64,000 nt of DNA, from contig BPGD01000001.1 of assembly GCA_026002855.1 (NCBI GenBank), positions 744,001 through 808,000 on the forward strand. Direction: 5' to 3'. The notes beneath the pieces were generated by a model, which was given only the letters and a program-made list of their open reading frames with translations, was not told where the DNA came from and ran no database searches. The DNA comes from Bryobacteraceae bacterium. Lineage in GTDB: Bacteria; Acidobacteriota; Terriglobia; Bryobacterales; Bryobacteraceae. Made by a program: the position numbers and the translations under genes. Positions within the stretch are counted from its first letter, which is position 1; every line of letters begins with the position of its first letter. Shown piece by piece: positions 52,600 to 61,514 of this stretch.

Positions 52600-53373
52600 A
52601 TGAGGATCATCCTGAACATCTGGCGTCAGAAGAACGCATCCAGCCCGGGCAAGATGGTGCGCTATGAGCTCGACAACGTCAACGAGCACATGTCGTTCCT
52701 CGAGATGCTCGACGTGCTCAATGAAGAGCTCACCCGCAGGGGCGAGGACCCGGTCACATTCGAGCACGACTGCCGCGAAGGCATCTGCGGCTGCTGCGGG
52801 TTCATGATCAACGGCATCCCGCACGGGCCCGAACGCGGCACCACCGTCTGCCAGCTCCACATGCGTCACTTCCGCGACGGCGAAGAGCTGTGGCTGGAGC
52901 CTTTCCGCGCGAAGGCGTTCCCCGTCATCAAGGACCTGATGGTGGACCGCAGCGCCTTCGACCGCATCATTTCCTCCGGCGGCTACATCAGCATCAACAC
53001 CGGCTCGGCCCCGGAAGCCAACTCCATTCCGGTGAAAAAGCAGGACGCCGACCGGGCCATGGACGCCGCCGCCTGCATCGGCTGCGGCGCCTGCGTGGCG
53101 GCCTGTCCCAACGCAAGCGCCTCGCTGTTTGTCGCCGCCAAGATCGCCCATCTCGGCCTGCTGCCGCAGGGCGAACCCGAGCGCGACCGCCGCGCCATCC
53201 GCATGGTGCTGAAGATGACCGACGAAGGCTTCGGCTACTGCACCAACACCGGCGAATGCGAGGCCATCTGCCCCAAGGGCGTCAAAATCGAAAACATCGC
53301 CAGGATGCACCGCGATTTTACGCGCGCCGTGGCGCTGTTCCGCGAAGAAGCGAAGGTCGGCGGCACTGGCTGA
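52600..53373 (+). CDS. sdhB: Succinate dehydrogenase/fumarate reductase iron-sulfur subunit
   Basis: 257 residues from the ATG at 52600 with a GAGG..AGG ribosome site; a GTG at 52585 is an alternative. The [2Fe-2S] ligands are in [15 protein letters not shown] and TTVCQLH. The [4Fe-4S] and [3Fe-4S] clusters are in [15 protein letters not shown] and [15 protein letters not shown]. It passes electrons from the flavin to the haems. The last gene of sdhCAB; no separate sdhD, as expected for type B. Confidence 0.95.
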   Translation: MRIILNIWRQKNASSPGKMVRYELDNVNEHMSFLEMLDVLNEELTRRGEDPVTFEHDCREGICGCCGFMINGIPHGPERGTTVCQLHMRHFRDGEELWLEPFRAKAFPVIKDLMVDRSAFDRIISSGGYISINTGSAPEANSIPVKKQDADRAMDAAACIGCGACVAACPNASASLFVAAKIAHLGLLPQGEPERDRRAIRMVLKMTDEGFGYCTNTGECEAICPKGVKIENIARMHRDFTRAVALFREEAKVGGTG

Positions 53374-53434
53374 CCGGCGCTCTGCAAACCGCCAGATCCT
53401 CGTCCGAAACTCGAAAAACGGGGCCGTTCGGTGC

Positions 53435-53440
53435 TATTCT
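53435..53440 (+). promoter_or_regulatory. Candidate -10 element (TATTCT), leaderless start
   Basis: GCTATTCTGG ends 6 nt before the GTG at 53447, so transcription could begin at the start codon itself. A weak -35 (TCGAAA, 53411-53416) stands 18 bp upstream. Confidence 0.35.
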
Positions 53441-53446
53441 GGCATC

Positions 53447-53917
53447 GTGAAGCGGCCCCGTCTGCTCTTCCTGCTCGCCCTCCTCGCGCCGCTGACGCTC
53501 CCCATTCTGGAACCAGCCCTGACGGCCGCCGCCCCGCCGAAAAATCCTGCCGCCCGGCAGCGAGGCGCCGCGCCCGCGAAAAAACAGCCGGCCCGGAAAC
53601 GCGCCGCAAGCACGCGAAAACGCAGGGGCGCGGCACGCACACGCGCACAGCAACAACCGGAGCCGGCGCGCATCCGCGAAATCCAGCAGGCGCTCGCCGC
53701 CCGCGGCTATGCGGTGGAGCCCACCGGCGTCTGGGACGCGGCCACCGTGGAAGCGCTCAGGAAATTTCAGGAAGACCACAACATCAACAACCTCAGCGGC
53801 CGGGGCAAGCTCGACCCGCTCACCTTGATCGCTCTCGGACTCGGTCCGTCTTACAGCCGCCCGGCGCCTTCCAGCGCTGCGGCGGGCCAATCCAGCACGG
53901 AAGGAAAACAACCATGA
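53447..53917 (+). CDS. Exported peptidoglycan-binding domain protein with basic linker
   Basis: 156 residues from a GTG. Signal peptide ([28 protein letters not shown]), then a strongly basic Ala/Arg/Lys linker (~30-68), then a PG_binding_1 domain: [40 protein letters not shown]...[12 protein letters not shown]. It should bind murein in the periplasm. The stop overlaps the ATG of alanine dehydrogenase by 4 bp (ATGA), so the two are probably translationally coupled. No ribosome site is visible, in keeping with a leaderless start. Confidence 0.87.
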   Translation: MKRPRLLFLLALLAPLTLPILEPALTAAAPPKNPAARQRGAAPAKKQPARKRAASTRKRRGAARTRAQQQPEPARIREIQQALAARGYAVEPTGVWDAATVEALRKFQEDHNINNLSGRGKLDPLTLIALGLGPSYSRPAPSSAAAGQSSTEGKQP

Positions 53918-55026
53918 TCATTGGCGTACCCCGCGAAGTGAAGGATCACGAATCCCGCGTCGGCCTCGTCCCGCACGGCGTGACCACGCTGGTCGAGATG
54001 GGCCATCAGGTTGTCGTGCAGACCCGCGCCGGCAGCCTCAGCTCCATCACCGACGAAGAGTATCTCGAAGCCGGAGCGCGCATCGCGCCCACCGCGGCCG
54101 ACGTCTGGAACGTGGCCGACATCATCGTGAAAGTGAAGGAACCGCAGCCCTCCGAGTACGTCTATCTGCGGCCCGGCCTCACGATCTTCACCTACCTCCA
54201 CCTGGCCCCGCTTCCCGAACTCACCCAGAAGATGCTCGAAACGCAGGTCACCGGCATCGCCTACGAAACCATCCAGGAGGCAGACGGCTCGCTGCCGCTG
54301 CTGACGCCGATGAGCGAAGTCGCCGGCCGCATGGCCGTGCAGATCGGCGCGCAATACCTGGAGGCGCAGAACGGCGGCCGCGGCGTGCTGCTCGGCGGCA
54401 TCCCCGGCGTCGCGCCCGCCAACGTGGTCGTGCTCGGCGGGGGCACCGTCGGCCACAATGCCGCCCGCATGGCCCACGGCCTCTGCGCCAACGTCACCAT
54501 CATCGACAAAAACCTGAACCGCCTGCGCGAACTCGACGACATCTACAACGGCGGCGTCATCACCCTCGCCTCGAATGCCTGGACGATCCGCGAGTCCCTG
54601 CGCCATGCCGATCTCGTCATCGGCGCCGTGCTGATCCCGGGCGCCAGCGCCCCCAAGCTGGTCAGGCGCGACATGCTTCAGGTGATGAAGCGCAACGCGG
54701 TCATCGTCGACGTCGCCATCGACCAGGGCGGCTGCTTCGAAACGTCGCGGCCCACCACCCACACGGATCCGGTCTATTTCGTCGATAACGTCCTCCACTA
54801 CTGCGTCTCCAACATGCCCGCCGCCGTCCCGCACACCTCCACATACGGCCTGACCAACGCAACGTTCCCATACCTGCTCCAGCTCGTGAGCAAGGGCGTG
54901 GAGGCCGCCATCGCCTCCAGCCGCGCGCTGGCCCTGGGTGTCAACACGTACAAGGGCCACTGCACGCACCCGGCTGTCGCGGAATCGCAGGGCATCCCGT
55001 ACACGGAACTCTCCAGACTCCTCTGA
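53914..55026 (+). CDS. ald: Alanine dehydrogenase
   Basis: 370 residues, the usual length. [29 protein letters not shown] (K75) and TYLHLAP (H96) are active-site blocks; the Rossmann domain has [52 protein letters not shown] and [16 protein letters not shown] are further signatures. It interconverts L-alanine and pyruvate plus ammonia with NAD. AAGGAAAA precedes the ATG. Coupling to a murein-binding protein hints at a link with L-alanine supply for cell-wall synthesis; inference. Confidence 0.96.
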   Translation: MIIGVPREVKDHESRVGLVPHGVTTLVEMGHQVVVQTRAGSLSSITDEEYLEAGARIAPTAADVWNVADIIVKVKEPQPSEYVYLRPGLTIFTYLHLAPLPELTQKMLETQVTGIAYETIQEADGSLPLLTPMSEVAGRMAVQIGAQYLEAQNGGRGVLLGGIPGVAPANVVVLGGGTVGHNAARMAHGLCANVTIIDKNLNRLRELDDIYNGGVITLASNAWTIRESLRHADLVIGAVLIPGASAPKLVRRDMLQVMKRNAVIVDVAIDQGGCFETSRPTTHTDPVYFVDNVLHYCVSNMPAAVPHTSTYGLTNATFPYLLQLVSKGVEAAIASSRALALGVNTYKGHCTHPAVAESQGIPYTELSRLL

Positions 55027-55038
55027 TCCCCTCCTCCG

Positions 55039-55088
55039 GCCGCGCCGCCCCGGCGGATCCCCTGCCCCGGGCCGCCGGGCGGCGCGGC
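55039..55088 (+). terminator. Very strong GC hairpin after ald
   Basis: GCCGCGCCGCCC (55039-55050) pairs perfectly with 55077-55088, and a further 5 bp (55052-55056 with 55072-55076) extends the stem after a bulged C. The loop is 15 nt. Only GTTT follows, so it is a hairpin with a poor T-tract; a terminator or mRNA-stabilising structure. Confidence 0.55.
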
Positions 55089-55143
55089 GCCCGTTTCCAC
55101 CCTGACGCGCTCGGCAGCCGTGCGCTATCGTAATGGGTTCCCC

Positions 55144-56304
55144 ATGGCACGCGTCCACCCGTTCCGCGCCCTGCGCTACACGCCCGCCGCAGGCGACATT
55201 GCCGGCCTCGCCACCCTGCCCTACGATGTGATCCCGCCAGACCTTGAAGAACAGTACCGCGCCCGCAGCCCGTACAACCTGGTCCATCTGATCCTTCCGC
55301 GGGGCGACTACGCCGGAGCGGCCCGCCGGCTGGCCGAATGGCGCGCCGCCGGCATTCTGGCCCCTGAAACAGAAGAAGCGATTTATGTTTACGAGCAATG
55401 CTTCCCCGCACCCGGCAGCGGCCAGTGGCTCACCCGCCGCGGCTTCATCGCGCTCGGCGACACCGAACCCTACGGCGAAACCGTCTTCCGCCACGAGTTC
55501 ACGCTCAGCGGCCCCAGGGAAGACCGCTTCCGCCTGCTTCAGGCCACGCGCGTGCAGTTTGACTCCATCTTCATGCTCTTCGCCGACCCGCAGCACGGCG
55601 TCCAGGCGATGCTCGACACCGCCGCCGCGCATCCTCCCGAGCTTGAATACACCGACCATCAGCAGACGCGGCACCGCCTCTGGCGCATCACCGATCCGGC
55701 CTGGATCAGCCGGCTTCAGGCGCAGATGGCGGACAGAAAACTGCTCATCGCCGACGGCCACCACCGCTACGAAACCGCCCTCCGCATGGGCCAGCCGCGC
55801 ACAATGATGACGCTCGTGCCGTTCGAGTCCCCCGGCCTGCGCTGCTTCGCCACACACCGGCTGGTACACTCGCTGCCCGCCTTCGACCCGGCGGCGCTGC
55901 TGGCCTCGCTGCCCGGGGTCGCGCCGGGCATCGATCCGCTTGTCTCCCCGCCGGGACATGTTCGTATCGGCATCGTCACCGCGCTCGGCGCCCATCATGC
56001 CGACCTCCCGGCGCCCGAGGGCGCGCTGAACGTCGTCGTGCTGCACGATCGGATCCTCGCCCCGCTGCTCGGCATCACGCCGGAAGTGGCCGCCTCGGGC
56101 AGCCATCTCGCCTACACGCGCTCCCGCGAGGAGGCCGTCGAGACCGTGCGCAGCGGCCGCGCCCAGGCGGCGTTTCTGCTGGAAGACCTGCCGGTGCAGA
56201 ACCTCGCGCGCGCCGCCTTCGCGGGCCTGGTCCTGCCGCAGAAATCCACGTACTTTTACCCCAAGCTCGGCTCCGGCCTGGTGATGTACGAGCTGCCAGC
56301 CTGA
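55144..56304 (+). CDS. DUF1015 family protein
   Basis: 386 residues from the ATG at 55144. The opening HPFRALRYTPAAGDIAGLATLPYDVI, then SPYNLVHLILP, RGFIALGDTEPYGETVFRHEFTLSGPREDRFRLLQATRVQFDSIFMLFAD, the LIADGHHRYETALRM motif and the late FLLEDLPVQNLARAAFAGLVLPQKSTYFYPKLGSGLVMYEL are the DUF1015 (COG4198) blocks. The paired His in DGHHRYET suggest an active or metal site. No role is settled for bacterial members. A free-standing gene, without a signal peptide. Confidence 0.9.
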   Translation: MARVHPFRALRYTPAAGDIAGLATLPYDVIPPDLEEQYRARSPYNLVHLILPRGDYAGAARRLAEWRAAGILAPETEEAIYVYEQCFPAPGSGQWLTRRGFIALGDTEPYGETVFRHEFTLSGPREDRFRLLQATRVQFDSIFMLFADPQHGVQAMLDTAAAHPPELEYTDHQQTRHRLWRITDPAWISRLQAQMADRKLLIADGHHRYETALRMGQPRTMMTLVPFESPGLRCFATHRLVHSLPAFDPAALLASLPGVAPGIDPLVSPPGHVRIGIVTALGAHHADLPAPEGALNVVVLHDRILAPLLGITPEVAASGSHLAYTRSREEAVETVRSGRAQAAFLLEDLPVQNLARAAFAGLVLPQKSTYFYPKLGSGLVMYELPA

Positions 56305-56349
56305 ACCGTTCCGCGCGCCGCCGCGTCATTATGAAGGCATAGGCGCGCC

Positions 56350-56859
56350 GTGCCACGCAATATCGTCGCCCCCCGCCCGCTGCCGGACCGCCGCCAGTTC
56401 CTGCTGGCGGGCGCATGGCTCGCCCAGTCTCCTCCGTTCGCCGTCGGCCAGATGCTGGTGGCGACGCCCGCATTGCGCGACCCCGACTTCGCCCGCTCCG
56501 TCATCCTGCTCTTCGCCCTCACCGGCGAGGCCGCCATGGGGCTGATGCTGAACCGGCCACTGCCACGCCGTCCCGGCGAGCCCCAGATGTACGCTGGCGG
56601 GCCGGTGGCGCAGGGCGTGCGCTCGCTGCTTCCTGAAGCCGCCGACCCGTCGGCCGAACGTCTCTGCCCCGGCGTGTGGATCGTCACCGGCCAGACAAAA
56701 TCGCCCAAAGGACGCATCTATCTCGGCTACACCGGATGGACCACGGCCCAGCTCCGCCAGGAGTGGTTGCGCGGCCTGTGGCGCATCCTGCCCGGCGACG
56801 CGGCGGCCGTCTTCGACCCCGCGCCCGAACGCCTCTGGCACAGGCTTCAGGGCCGCTAA
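56350..56859 (+). CDS. YqgE/AlgH family protein with an N-terminal twin-arginine-like motif
   Basis: 169 residues from a GTG. GQMLVATPALRDPDFARSVILLFALTGEAAMGLMLNRP is the YqgE signature; YAGGPV, WIVTGQTKSPKGRIYLGYTGWTTAQLRQEWLRGLWRILPGD follow. The protein is a little shorter than typical (~185). Ahead of the domain is PLPDRRQFLLAGAWLAQSPPFA, resembling a Tat motif (RRxFL) and a short hydrophobic stretch. YqgE proteins have no established function. If exported, this would be unusual for the family. Confidence 0.85.
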   Translation: MPRNIVAPRPLPDRRQFLLAGAWLAQSPPFAVGQMLVATPALRDPDFARSVILLFALTGEAAMGLMLNRPLPRRPGEPQMYAGGPVAQGVRSLLPEAADPSAERLCPGVWIVTGQTKSPKGRIYLGYTGWTTAQLRQEWLRGLWRILPGDAAAVFDPAPERLWHRLQGR

Positions 56860-56883
56860 GCCGCCAGCGGCGATAATGGTACC

Positions 56884-57708
56884 GTGCGCCAGACGTTTCT
56901 GCTGATTCCTGTGCTCGCTGCCTGCGCCTGGGCGCAGCCCGTTCTGGACGGGCTGAATGCCACCGCGTGGGTCCAGACCTCGGTCGAATATCGCGCCTGC
57001 GCGTTGCAGGCGTGGCGCTCGGCGCGGCTCTCGCTGGACCGCGCCCTCAGGGACAGGCGATGGACGGCCGCCCTGGAACAGAAGGGCGATCCGCGCCGCC
57101 TGCCTCCCGCCATCATCGTGGACATCGACGAAACGGTGCTCGACAACTCGCCCGCGCAGGCCCGTTTCCTGCTTCAGGGCAACGGCCGCTACTCGCAGCA
57201 GCAGTGGGAGGAGTGGACCTCCGAAAAGCGCGCCCTGCCCGTCCCCGGCGCCCGTGAATTTCTGCAAACGGCCGCGGCCCGCGGCGTCACCGTCTTCTAT
57301 GTCTCCAATCGCGGCCCGCAGGAGGCAGCGGCAACGCGCGCAAACCTCGTCGAACAGGGCTTCCCCTTCCGCGACTCCGTCGCCGGCGGGCTCGGCGACG
57401 CGCTCCTGCTCCGCGGCGAGAGGCCGGAGTGGACGTCGGACAAGACCTCGCGCCGCGCCGCCATCGCCGCGCATTACCGCGTCATCCTCCTCTGCGGCGA
57501 CGACCTCAACGACTTCTTCCCGGCCCGCCTCTCCCCGCAGGAGCGCATGGAAAAGGCTCGGGCCTGGGACTCCTGGTGGGGCGAGCGCTGGATCATCCTC
57601 CCCAACCCGATGTATGGCTCCTGGGAGGACTCGCTCTTCGGCTTTGACCGCACGCTTTCGCCAGCCGACATCCAGCAGCGCAAGCTGAAAGCCCTGCGCA
57701 TTCGATGA
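56884..57708 (+). CDS. Secreted HAD acid phosphatase, e(P4)/class B-like
   Basis: 274 residues from a GTG. Signal peptide MRQTFLLIPVLAACAWA. The HAD motif I is VDIDETVLDNS (DxDxT), and later FYVSNRG (motif II), SDKTSRR (motif III, K) and LLCGDDLNDF (motif IV). NATAWVQTSVEYRACALQAWRSAR and WDSWWGERWIILPNPMYGSWED match the lipoprotein e(P4) 5'-nucleotidase family, but no lipobox cysteine is present, so it is likely free in the periplasm. It should release phosphate from nucleotides or phosphoesters. Confidence 0.9.
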   Translation: MRQTFLLIPVLAACAWAQPVLDGLNATAWVQTSVEYRACALQAWRSARLSLDRALRDRRWTAALEQKGDPRRLPPAIIVDIDETVLDNSPAQARFLLQGNGRYSQQQWEEWTSEKRALPVPGAREFLQTAAARGVTVFYVSNRGPQEAAATRANLVEQGFPFRDSVAGGLGDALLLRGERPEWTSDKTSRRAAIAAHYRVILLCGDDLNDFFPARLSPQERMEKARAWDSWWGERWIILPNPMYGSWEDSLFGFDRTLSPADIQQRKLKALRIR

Positions 57709-57778
57709 ACGCCGGCCGCGCGTATCATGGAAACCGGGCGCACGCCCGCGGCCCGTCCGCGGCGGCGCCGATCCGGCC

Positions 57779-59599
57779 ATGACGCCCCGACGGCGCACCC
57801 TGCTGTATGCGGCCGCGCTTGCCATCGCGGCCTGGGCGCTGGCGGTCGTCTTCTCGTTCACCTCGCTGGGCGGGCAATTCGACAATAACGTCTCTGATTT
57901 TCTTTACCGCGCTTTCCCGCCGCGGCCCGTGTCTTCGCCCGCAGTGCTGGTGGTCTTCGACGAGCGCACCTTCCAGCGCCACGGCGGCATCCGTCGCCTC
58001 CGCGCGAATCTGGCTCTGCTACTCGAGCGGATCGCCGCCGCGCGCCCTGCTGCCGTGGCCGTCGACATCACCCTGGCTGATCCCGGAGATCCGCAGGAAG
58101 ACGCGCGCCTCGCCGCAGCCTTCGCGCGCCTGCCGGGCCTCGTGCTCGCCTGCGAGATGATGCCGGACGCATCCGGCTGGCAGGATCCGATCGAGCCCTT
58201 CCGCCGCCACGCCGCAGCGCTCGGCCATGTGTCCACCCTGGCCGGCCCCTATGACGACGTCAACCGGCGCATCACGCTGGAGCGCGTCGCCGGCCGCACG
58301 CGCCGCTGGGCCCTCTCGCTGGAAACGCTGCGCATCGTCTCCGGCGGCGGCGACATCCTCGCCTCGCCCGCGGACCTGACCGTGGGCCCACGCGTCATCC
58401 CTTCCCGCTGGGACCAGGGCCGCCCGCTGCGCGTGCGCTATGTCGAAGGCGGCGTCCCGTCCCTCTCCGCAGGCAGCCTGCTCGACGGCGCCGACGCGGA
58501 CATGCTCGCCGGCAAGGCCGTTTTCATCGGGGTCACCGCCATTTCCGCCGCGCCGGACCGGCTCTTTACGCCCCTTTCGCGCGGCCTGCCAATGGCCGGC
58601 GTCGCCATTCACGCACAGGCCTTCCAGACGATGTACGCCGGCGCCTGGCTTGCGGACGTGCCTCTCTGGCTGGCGCTGCTTGTGTCGCTTGCCGGTTCGC
58701 TGCTCATCGTCGGCCCGCTCGCCGCGGACCTGCGCTGGCACGGCTGGGCGCTGGCCGCCGCCGTCGCCGCGCTGTTGCACATGATCCCCTGGTTCTGTTT
58801 CAAACAGGACCTGGTGATTTCCGCGGCCGCGCCCGCCGCTTCCGCCTGGCTCGCGCTGCTGGCCGGCGGCGCCTTCCGCTACTTCTACGTCCGGCGCCGC
58901 CTGGCGGCCAGCGAGGCGGCCACGCGTCGCTACCAGCAGGCCTTCCATTTCGTCGCCCACGAGATGCGCACCCCGCTCACTGCCATCCAGGGCTCCAGCG
59001 AGCTGATCACCCGCTACAACCTCCCGGAGGCGAAGCGGCGCGAACTCAGCCAGATGATCAACGCCGAATCCAAACGCCTGGCGCGCATGATCACCACGTT
59101 TCTCGACGTGGAAAAACTCAGCGCCGGCCAGATGGAGCTGCGGCTCGCCGACATCGATGCCGCCGCGCTGGTCGATGCCTGCTGCCGCCGCGCCGCCCCG
59201 CTCGCTGAGAGGAAACGGATCCGCCTCGCCAACCAGGTGCCGCCGGATCTGCGCCTGCGGGCCGACGCCGAGCTGCTCGAATACGCCATCTACAACCTGC
59301 TCACCAACGCGGTGAAATATTCGCCCGAAGACACCGAGGTGCGCATCGGCGCCGCCGCCGGCGACGGGCAGGTCCGTCTCTGGGTCGCCGACCAGGGCAT
59401 CGGCATGGACGAGACGGAAATGAAAAACCTCTTCCGCAGGTTCTACCGCACACGGCGCGCCGAGCAGTCCGGCGAGACCGGCACCGGCATCGGGCTCTCC
59501 ATCGTGCGCCAGATCGTCGAGCTTCACCAGGGCGACATCCGCGTGCAGAGCGCGCCGGGCAGGGGCTCGACGTTCACCGTGGTGCTGCCCGCGCGGTAA
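57779..59599 (+). CDS. CHASE2 sensor histidine kinase
   Basis: 606 residues. An N-terminal membrane segment (~8-28) is followed by a CHASE2 extracellular domain (~35-285: VLVVFDERTFQRHGGI..VAVDITLADP...PMAGVAIHAQAFQTM) and three more hydrophobic segments (~296-370). The kinase core has HFVAHEMRTPLTAIQ (H394), N-box YAIYNLLTNAVKYSPE, G1 DQGIGM, FYRTRR and G2 GTGIGLSIVRQIVELH. The signal is unknown. The response regulator gene follows after 14 bp and is its likely partner. Confidence 0.94.
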   Translation: MTPRRRTLLYAAALAIAAWALAVVFSFTSLGGQFDNNVSDFLYRAFPPRPVSSPAVLVVFDERTFQRHGGIRRLRANLALLLERIAAARPAAVAVDITLADPGDPQEDARLAAAFARLPGLVLACEMMPDASGWQDPIEPFRRHAAALGHVSTLAGPYDDVNRRITLERVAGRTRRWALSLETLRIVSGGGDILASPADLTVGPRVIPSRWDQGRPLRVRYVEGGVPSLSAGSLLDGADADMLAGKAVFIGVTAISAAPDRLFTPLSRGLPMAGVAIHAQAFQTMYAGAWLADVPLWLALLVSLAGSLLIVGPLAADLRWHGWALAAAVAALLHMIPWFCFKQDLVISAAAPAASAWLALLAGGAFRYFYVRRRLAASEAATRRYQQAFHFVAHEMRTPLTAIQGSSELITRYNLPEAKRRELSQMINAESKRLARMITTFLDVEKLSAGQMELRLADIDAAALVDACCRRAAPLAERKRIRLANQVPPDLRLRADAELLEYAIYNLLTNAVKYSPEDTEVRIGAAAGDGQVRLWVADQGIGMDETEMKNLFRRFYRTRRAEQSGETGTGIGLSIVRQIVELHQGDIRVQSAPGRGSTFTVVLPAR

Positions 59600-59613
59600 A
59601 CTGGGGGTTCGGC

Positions 59614-60927
59614 ATGACCCCGCTGCTGCTCGTCGAGGACGACGATAGCGTACGCTCCACGCTGGCCACGTTCCTGGAACTGGAGGGCTACGCCGTCGAT
59701 GCGGTCTCGTCAACGCGCGAGGCGCTCGAGAAACTGGCCTCGCGATCCTATCCCCTCATCGTCAGCGACATCTACATCGACGAGCGCACCGGCCTCGACA
59801 TCCTCCACGCCGCCCGCGCCTCCTCGCCTGACGCCCGCGTGATCCTGATGTCGGCGCGCGGCAGCATGGAGACGGTCATGGCCGCCACCCGCGGCGGCGC
59901 CTACGACTACATCGCCAAGCCGTTCGAATTCGACGAGCTGCTTGAGGTCCTCAGGCGCGCCGAAGGCGCCGCCGCCGCGGATGATGAGGAGCTCGAGCCC
60001 GAGGAGCCTCTGCCGACGGAAATGATCGGCAGCAGCCCGAAAATGGTCGAAATATACAAGACCATTTCCCGCGTGGCGCCCACCGACGCCCTGGTGCTCG
60101 TCGAAGGCGAAACCGGCACGGGCAAGGAACTCATCGCCCACATGATTCATCGCAATTCGCCCCGCGCCCAGATGCCTTTCGTGCCGGTCGACTGCGCGTC
60201 CCTGGCGCCCTCGCTCATCGAAAGCGAGCTGTTCGGCGCAATACGCGGCGCCTACACCGGCGCCGACCGCGACCGCACCGGCGTCTTCGAGGCCGCCAAT
60301 GGAGGCACGGTTTTCCTCGACGAAATCGGCGAAATCGACCTGAATTTCCAGCTCAAATTGCTCCGTTTTCTCCAGGAAAAAGAGATCCGCCCCCTCGGCT
60401 CCTCAAAGCCGAAAAAGGTGGACGTGCGCGTCATCGCCGCCACCAACCGCAACCTGCGGAAAATGGTCGAGGAGGGAAAGTTCCGCGAGGACCTCTGGTA
60501 CCGCCTCGACGTCGTGCGGATCACCGTGCCGCCGCTGCGGGAGCGCCGTGGCGACATCCCGCTGCTGGCCGCCGCCTTCCTCCGCCGCTACAACGAACGC
60601 TACGGCCTGGACGCCAGAATCACGGAAAGCGGCATGAGGGCGCTGTGCGAATACACCTGGCCCGGCAACGTGCGCCAGCTCCAGCACATGATCGAGCGGC
60701 TGGTGATCCTCGCCCCCGGCGGCCGCATCAGCGAAGACGCGGTCGAGGAGGCCATCCGCGCCTCCAGCCCGCGCGAGGAGGCCGGCGAAACTCTGGCCGA
60801 GGCCGAAGCCGAACAGATCCGCAAGGTGCTGGCCGCCACCGGCGGCAACAAGAGCCGCGCCGCCCGCATCCTCGGCATCGAGCGCAAGACCCTCTACCGC
60901 AAGCTCGAACGAATGGGCCTCGCCTGA
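59614..60927 (+). CDS. NtrC-family sigma-54-dependent response regulator
   Basis: 437 residues. A receiver domain (phosphoacceptor D52 in VSDIYIDERTGLDIL, K102 in AKPFEFDELL) is followed by an AAA+ domain: Walker A GETGTGKEL (165-173), GAYTGA (212-217, the variant of GAFTGA that contacts sigma-54), Walker B VFLDEIGE. The Fis-type HTH is NKSRAARILGIERKTLYRKLERM at the C-terminus. It should activate sigma-54 promoters when phosphorylated by the CHASE2 kinase just upstream. Its targets are not visible in the window. Confidence 0.95.
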   Translation: MTPLLLVEDDDSVRSTLATFLELEGYAVDAVSSTREALEKLASRSYPLIVSDIYIDERTGLDILHAARASSPDARVILMSARGSMETVMAATRGGAYDYIAKPFEFDELLEVLRRAEGAAAADDEELEPEEPLPTEMIGSSPKMVEIYKTISRVAPTDALVLVEGETGTGKELIAHMIHRNSPRAQMPFVPVDCASLAPSLIESELFGAIRGAYTGADRDRTGVFEAANGGTVFLDEIGEIDLNFQLKLLRFLQEKEIRPLGSSKPKKVDVRVIAATNRNLRKMVEEGKFREDLWYRLDVVRITVPPLRERRGDIPLLAAAFLRRYNERYGLDARITESGMRALCEYTWPGNVRQLQHMIERLVILAPGGRISEDAVEEAIRASSPREEAGETLAEAEAEQIRKVLAATGGNKSRAARILGIERKTLYRKLERMGLA

Positions 60928-60946
60928 GCGGCCCCGCAGGGGCCGC
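60928..60946 (+). repeat. 8-bp stem hairpin between the regulator gene and hslV
   Basis: GCGGCCCC-GCA-GGGGCCGC begins directly after the stop of the NtrC-type gene. There is no T-tract. It may be a pause or processing site; the candidate hslV -10 follows within 3 nt. Confidence 0.4.
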
Positions 60947-60948
60947 GC

Positions 60949-60954
60949 TACACT
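60949..60954 (+). promoter_or_regulatory. Candidate -10 element (TACACT) for hslVU
   Basis: GCTACACTGGGG ends 18 nt before the ATG at 60973. It is the same decamer as before the YqaA gene (GCTACACTGG). No good -35 element; the -35 region is taken by the hairpin. Confidence 0.3.
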
Positions 60955-60972
60955 GGGGTTGTCGGGTCGCCC

Positions 60973-61512
60973 ATGAATTCCACCATGCACGGAACCACCA
61001 TTCTGGTCGTGCGCCGCAACGGCAGAACCGTCATGGCCGGCGACGGGCAGGTCACCTTCGGCTCAGAAGTGCTCAAGTCCCGCGCCAACAAGCTCCGCCG
61101 CCTGCACAAGGACAGGATCCTCGCCGGTTTCGCCGGCTCCACGGCGGACGCCTTTGCCCTGTTCGCCCGCTTCGAGTCCAAGCTTGAACAGTTCAACGGG
61201 AACCTGCCCCGCAGCGTCGTCGAGCTCGCAAAGGACTGGCGCACCGACCGCGTCCTCCGCCACCTGGAAGCGCTTCTTCTGGTCACCGACGGCGAACACA
61301 TCTATCTGCTCAGCGGCAACGGCGACGTCATCGAACCGGACTCAGACTGCGCCGCCATCGGCAGCGGCGGCACCATCGCCCAGGCGGCCGCCAGAGCGCT
61401 GATGGAAAACACGGATCTGGACGCCCGCACGATCGTCGAAAAGGCGATGGCCATCGCCGCCGACATCTGCATCTACACCAACCACAATTTCCAGATCCAG
61501 GAGATCGGCTGA
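60973..61512 (+). CDS. hslV: ATP-dependent protease subunit HslV
   Basis: 179 residues. The catalytic threonine follows HG in [13 protein letters not shown], and the proteasome-beta-like core continues [17 protein letters not shown] and [20 protein letters not shown], with [22 protein letters not shown] and [17 protein letters not shown] start at the second ATG (60985) would give a four-residue leader before Thr. HslV is the peptidase of the two-component HslUV protease. hslU follows after 2 bp. Confidence 0.96.
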   Translation: MNSTMHGTTILVVRRNGRTVMAGDGQVTFGSEVLKSRANKLRRLHKDRILAGFAGSTADAFALFARFESKLEQFNGNLPRSVVELAKDWRTDRVLRHLEALLLVTDGEHIYLLSGNGDVIEPDSDCAAIGSGGTIAQAAARALMENTDLDARTIVEKAMAIAADICIYTNHNFQIQEIG

Positions 61513-61514
61513 AC

